DNA of 64,000 bases from Candidatus Arsenophonus triatominarum (GTDB taxonomy: Bacteria > Pseudomonadota > Gammaproteobacteria > Enterobacterales > Enterobacteriaceae): positions 80,773 to 144,772 of the forward strand of contig NZ_LWMI01000011.1 of NCBI RefSeq assembly GCF_001640365.1. The letters are read 5' to 3'. Numbering within the stretch: position 1 is the stretch's first letter; every line of letters starts with the position of its first letter. A program made the position numbers and the translations under genes. Positions 59,529 through 64,000 of the stretch are shown here, piece after piece. The notes beneath the pieces were generated by a model. That model was not told where the DNA came from and did not search any database. It worked only from the letters and a program-made list of their open reading frames with translations.

Positions 59529-60278
59529 TAACACGAACGTAAAACTCAGCTATGATCATCCCATAAATAAACTCATATAGGATTGGATTAGAAAGAAAAG
59601 TTAAATTTCTAACGATATTATTGTTATCGATGTCTCTAGTTATTGGATCTAATTGTAGAAAACCACGAAAATACATCTGTGCGGTACATACAATAATAAT
59701 TATCATAAAGATGCAGATTGTTGTCCGACGCTTATGACTCATAAATATTGCAGCAGCAAATATAGCATAAAAAATAACCTCATACGTGAGTGTCCATGCG
59801 GGTATATTGATGCTATATCCATACCATGGACCAATAAAGTTATAGTCATTGGGTATATAAATAAAACTTTTAATTATTTGCGAGGCAGTATAATTTTGAT
59901 TGATGTTAAAAATAATTAGTAATAACAATACAAAACAATATACAGGATAAAGTTTAAAAAATCTCTTAAGAGAAAATTCTAAAGTTGTATTGTTTTTTTT
60001 ATTTATTGATGAGTAAACTATGACAAATCCACTAATAACAAAAAATATATCAACACCTACTTCACCTAATCCGAATAATCTATCACCAATATCAACTTGT
60101 AAATAGACGTTATTCAGATATTGCCTAAAATGAAAAGCGATGACTAATAATACAGATATCCCCCTAAGAAACTGAATAGCATCTAATTTTTTATTGTTCA
60201 TAACAATATCCATAAATTATAACGGATTATATATGACATAAAAATTATTTAATCACCACGGATTCATTAATAACTCAT

Positions 60279-62231
60279 TTACTTATTAATTTCTAAGATT
60301 AATTTATATGAAACTGAAAATCCAACTGAATTTATTGGCGTTTGTAAAACTATTTGTGAATCAGTGTTAGATACTACACCTATTGGAGCTGCATTTGTAG
60401 CTTGTGATTGACTAGAAATCACAGTGTGAACATCAAAATCAATGATTTTAAATCCTTCGGGGGCGTCTATGGATACTCGTCCATCTGGGTTAACGGGTTT
60501 AAGTTTCCAACCTTTCATAATACACATTCCTTTGCCTAAGTATCTGTATGCTGTACCCGAATCAGGCAAAAAGCAGGGCTCTAAATATTTATCATTAATT
60601 ACGTCTATATTCACCCAATTATTTGGTGATAGTCTTCGAATATCGCCAGTATAAATACCTGTATTAAAGAAAAGTACCCCACTAGATGAATCTTGATAAC
60701 TAAGATATGCCGAATTGAAGACCTCCCTTGATGCATCCATTTTTAAATTTTTGACAGTTAATCGTCCATGAGACATAGAATAAAACAATGAATTATTACC
60801 AGATGGAATTGTTAATGGCTGTTCATTACCTGTAAGTAATGACATCGAATGCCAGGGGCCATTTTTCCCCGTTGAATTAACTATATCTTTTTGCTGTGCA
60901 AATGACTCTGATATCTCAAGAGCAGCATTTTGCAAGAGTACGTGAATTCCTTCCCATGCTTCAATTCCTAACCTCATGTTATTACCATCACCATTCAACA
61001 TTGTCACCGCAATTGCTGTCTCGTTTGTACTATCATAGTTCCCCTGACCTACAACTGCTCCCTCAATATAGCCAGTAAATTCAGAATAACCACAACTTCT
61101 CAATACAAGGCCAAAAGGACACGCATCAATTTCTACTCGCAAATTAAAACTTGTATTTCCATTATTTGGAGGAGAAAGATTCTCAGGCGTTGGTGTCACG
61201 GGATCTGCATAAAAACCCTTATGACATGAGTCTATGCGAATTGTACCTTTTGTTCCCCAGCATGAATATCCAAATACCCCATACTCACAGTCATTGACGG
61301 TAACGTCTATTTCAGCCTTAATAGCATAATTAAGATGTAATCCGATTCTGCCAGTACTCTTAGTGGGAGATCTTCTTGGTAATCCATACGTAAGCTTAAA
61401 TCCTTTGAAAACCACTCCGCGTATAAATTCATCTGCACTACCTGCTGTTGTAGCGTTCATTACTCTTACGAAGCAGTCTTGTCCGAATGGCGGTGAGACG
61501 ACATTAATGGTACGCTTTATTGTTGTGCCTCCAGAGTCAGTTTGTGGGTTGATTCCAGCTTTCCATTTTGAATTTACACCTATGCTTAAATAGTCGAATT
61601 TAAAATGATATTGAGCATATGAAGGACAATTAACTTCTGTCTTCCCTCTAGCATAATTCTCTGCTGCTTGGCATGCCGCCCAGTCAATGGTTTGATCTAA
61701 TGAAGTTACGTGAGGGTAAACCGTTTGTGCTTCTTTTAATGTCTTAAATCGCTCAGATAGCGGGTGGACATTACCATCACCAATCGCACCAAATTGTTCA
61801 GGCGTAACATAATGCAACATCTGTTGCAGATTACCCGATGGCTGGACACCTATCATTGATGCACCATCGGGTTGTTTAAGCTTACCTTTAAATTGGTCAG
61901 GATCGTACTTTAGAATATTTGGAAAATAGAATTGTTGCGCACCATGGCTGTCATACACAACCATTGAATGACCTTCTACTGTGACAAACTTGGCAATTTG
62001 ACCGTTGTAAACTGGATAGCCAGCTTGATTGATGATAATAGGTTGTGCAACAGGGACATGTGATCCGTCTTCATTCTCAAGATATACCTGAATCTGGTTC
62101 TCTGGGATGGTGGGATCCCTATCGATTTTACCGATGTAAACCTTACCATTGCTTGCAGCAGCAAACTTTCTTCTTAAGGTGAATAATTGGCTTGGCATAC
62201 TCACGACAACATTAGGCATAATATCTGACAT
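60279..62231 (-). CDS. P22-like phage tailspike protein
   Basis: 650 residues. The first 110 residues are a P22 gp9 head-binding domain: [73 protein letters not shown] and ILKYDPDQF all align with P22. From about 145 ([16 protein letters not shown]) a pectate-lyase-like beta-helix begins, unrelated to P22 endorhamnosidase, as usual for spikes adapted to other O antigens. SD GGAGAAAAA. Reads away from the ejection-protein remnant and towards the acyltransferase. Confidence 0.92.
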   Translation of the reverse strand: MSDIMPNVVVSMPSQLFTLRRKFAAASNGKVYIGKIDRDPTIPENQIQVYLENEDGSHVPVAQPIIINQAGYPVYNGQIAKFVTVEGHSMVVYDSHGAQQFYFPNILKYDPDQFKGKLKQPDGASMIGVQPSGNLQQMLHYVTPEQFGAIGDGNVHPLSERFKTLKEAQTVYPHVTSLDQTIDWAACQAAENYARGKTEVNCPSYAQYHFKFDYLSIGVNSKWKAGINPQTDSGGTTIKRTINVVSPPFGQDCFVRVMNATTAGSADEFIRGVVFKGFKLTYGLPRRSPTKSTGRIGLHLNYAIKAEIDVTVNDCEYGVFGYSCWGTKGTIRIDSCHKGFYADPVTPTPENLSPPNNGNTSFNLRVEIDACPFGLVLRSCGYSEFTGYIEGAVVGQGNYDSTNETAIAVTMLNGDGNNMRLGIEAWEGIHVLLQNAALEISESFAQQKDIVNSTGKNGPWHSMSLLTGNEQPLTIPSGNNSLFYSMSHGRLTVKNLKMDASREVFNSAYLSYQDSSSGVLFFNTGIYTGDIRRLSPNNWVNIDVINDKYLEPCFLPDSGTAYRYLGKGMCIMKGWKLKPVNPDGRVSIDAPEGFKIIDFDVHTVISSQSQATNAAPIGVVSNTDSQIVLQTPINSVGFSVSYKLILEINK

Positions 62232-62334
62232 TTTTTCTCCAGATAGAAATGAGGTGTATATTTATTAAATAATGGGATTTATAAAACTTTTAGATAGGAT
62301 TGTTATTCGTTGTTGTTACTTTTTGTCATTCCAC

Positions 62335-64000
62335 TCATCGTAGCAACAAACCAAGTCTGGCCATTTGCTGGAACTCTTCACGACTCAGCGTATCACGAAG
62401 TACTCTCATTACGGCTTTATTTTTAACAAAGCGTCTTTCAGCAGCTTCAATGGCTGATTGACTCGCTCCAGCATTAACCGCTTAGTTGCTTCGCTGAATA
62501 GCTTTCTCTATTGCATATCTGCCACTACGTTTACTGGCTAAATTGCGGCAATACCAGAATACAAAGCAGAACTCGCTAAAGAACTAATACAGAACCAGTT
62601 ACTCCAGCTCCTGCATAGCCAGCAATAGCCCCAACCGCTTATTCTTGAGTGGGTCAGAAATAATTTGTAATATTTTTGGTAATTCACCATTGAGCGTTTT
62701 CAGGACGGAACTGATCTTCCCTGTATGTTCAATGCTTCTTAAAGGTTTTGACGCCGCTTTGCTAATAAGCCATAAGCTTCTGTCAGTCTTCCAAGATCGG
62801 GTGAATATTGTCTAATCACATTAATGTTTTGTGGTGTAAGTATTGAAGCAATATGTGAAATTCCCGCGCCTTCTGATTTACCCCCTCTACACCTTGTGAT
62901 GCTGCATCCTGCAATATTGATGCTATCGTTGGTTCATGTTCATCCTTTGGAACAGATTTCATTATTTTATGAAAATCTTTTAAACCTTTTTCGATGAGCT
63001 TTGTAATGCAGAAACGCCTTTTGTGATTAGCGCATCATTTGATAGGTCTCTTCCAAAAATAGCTTCAGCATCTTTTGGGCGGTTATTCTTGCCTTAGATA
63101 ATTCATTAGCCTTTCGTCCAGTCTTCAAGAAAACCACCCTGTTGTGCCATTTTCTGCATATCTTGTGTTATGCTTGTCTAACTTCTCCAGCACGTCTGGC
63201 CGCATTTGCTTCACCTCTACGGCTATATTTTTCTGCTGCATCAGAAAATTTAGCTCTCCATGCTTTCATGCCATCAAACGTAATTCCCCCTTTTTTATAA
63301 GCAGAAACAAATTGCTTCATTTCAGATGATAAAGGAACGCCAGCAGAATTTTCAGCTTGAACAACCGCATTGGCATTAGCCATTTTCATCTTTTGATTTG
63401 GCATTGTAGATCTAACATTATTCCAGGCTTTCCACTCTGCCTCTCTCATTTCATCTAGATTTTGATATGACTCTTCCTTTAATCGCTGCGCTTTTTTCTG
63501 ATGCCGTTCCAGATTCTGCACCTAATTCCTCTAAGTTTTTGTTCAACTTGCTTTTTATTTCATCAAATGCTTTCATGTGAGCATCTTGCACAATTCCTGG
63601 TGTTGAAGATAAAACTCCTTCAGTTTTGCGCAATGCCTGTACTACCTGAACGCATACCTGGCGTTAAAGCATTAATGTCAATACCCGTAACATCAGCTGC
63701 TTTAGCAACATCCGGATCTATTTTGGCGGCTTGTTCTGCTATTGATTCTCGTCCTGCTTCAGATCTGGCTAATTGTACAATATCATTTGCCGTGTTAATT
63801 TCAGTTGATGCTGGTGATGCTGTACGTTGCACAACTGCATTATAAGCTTTACCTAATAGCGGAGTAATCGCTCTCGTTAATCCACTACCAGCAACCCCAA
63901 TACCCAAATCAGTCGCTAAATTTTGGCCATTATCGCGCTGACTATTCTGTGCTAATGCCCCTAACTATTTTCAGCCACCATATGCCGCTAATTTAGTTGC
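62335..64000 (-). pseudogene. Phage DNA ejection protein (P22 gp16/gp20 group), decayed
   Basis: From 64000 leftwards, pieces of a long Ala-rich helical protein lie in all three frames: VAGSGLTRAITPLLGKAYNA and AAKADVTGIDINALTPGMRS-type text at 63620-63907, AFDEIKSKLNKNLEELGAES at 63451-63633, MPNQKMKMANANAVVQAENS at 63168-63521, and an end REEFQQMARLGLLLR with a stop at 62335. At least six frameshifts. Position before a P22-like tailspike and composition suggest gp16, but this family assignment is inference. Confidence 0.6.

Larger units (their letters stand above)
58221..60213 (-). pseudogene. Acyltransferase 3 (O-antigen acetylase type), split by IS630
   Basis: N-terminal part 59531-60213 (KLDAIQFLRGISVLLVIAFH, GEVGVDIFFVISGFVIVYSS with the RG..A..V..FH and FF..SGF signatures) and C-terminal part 58221-58645 (MGEMSYSLYINHMVVKKLSG, YNLIEKP). 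Integral membrane protein of about ten helices. Without the IS630 it would be about 350 residues. It lies downstream of a tailspike gene, as oac does in phage Sf6, so a serotype-converting role is likely for the ancestral gene. Inactivated here. Confidence 0.82.

Overview
The window is AT-rich enterobacterial chromosome that looks like an insect-associated Morganellaceae member (Arsenophonus is the best guess). Conserved blocks keep Escherichia-type gene order (thiB-thiP-thiQ behind a TPP riboswitch; rppH, lgt, thyA; fau, 6S RNA, zapA, ygfB-pepP-ubiH-ubiI-gcvT). They are interleaved with a heavy load of insertion sequences, pseudogenes and prophage remnants, as expected of a recently host-restricted symbiont. 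The genus is inference from gene content and composition; no rRNA gene is present.

Layout. 1-4.2 kb: IS3 and IS982 fragments, an orphan phage nut-like segment, a SopD/SifA-type effector candidate, a 192-bp MITE and an IS481. 4.2-12.3 kb: frameshifted yicH (AsmA family) and a 2088-residue inverse autotransporter adhesin with two families of tandem Ig-like repeats. 12.5-17.3 kb: a nested IS3/IS481/IS630 scar with an Rpn nuclease remnant. 17.3-18.6 kb: AT-rich, essentially gene-free. 18.6-24.8 kb: thiamine transport operon, rppH, lgt, thyA (ptsP is missing from its usual place). 24.8-31.7 kb: nested IS982/MITE/IS256/IS3/IS630/IS481/IS4 cluster and an IS-broken orphan gene. 32.1-38.3 kb: folate, 6S RNA, cell division and ubiquinone genes, ending in gcvT cut by IS982. 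38.3-41.2 kb: IS pile-up including an IS5-group element inserted into its own relative.

41.2-64 kb is prophage DNA, probably from at least two phages. It carries two recombination sets (Sak4-like ATPase plus SSB; Sak/DUF1071 annealing protein plus YqaJ exonuclease), two AntA antirepressors, a truncated integrase beside a tRNA-Leu 3' half, and then, beyond that site, a P22-like tailspike, an O-antigen acyltransferase and a decayed ejection-protein gene.

The most striking region is 46.5-51.3 kb. Three lambda-type immunity cassettes lie head to tail, all in the same orientation. Each has a leftward cro, a rightward cI and its own operator sequence (TGTAC..GTACA, AACC..GGTT, or ACAAC..GTTGT). 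The second and third carry a complete lambda-like set: nutR after cro, cI, pL, nutL (boxA, with a GAAAA-loop boxB in the third), a long-range leader stem, and a gene for an N-type antiterminator. The third N protein shares the arginine-rich motif and the RP(V/I)LSL.RK..SRVE.A block with lambda N. Only the third repressor has the SOS-cleavable S24 domain; the first two are short HTH proteins. A copy of the nutR segment also sits at 1.5 kb beside the effector gene, suggesting the effector arrived as phage cargo.
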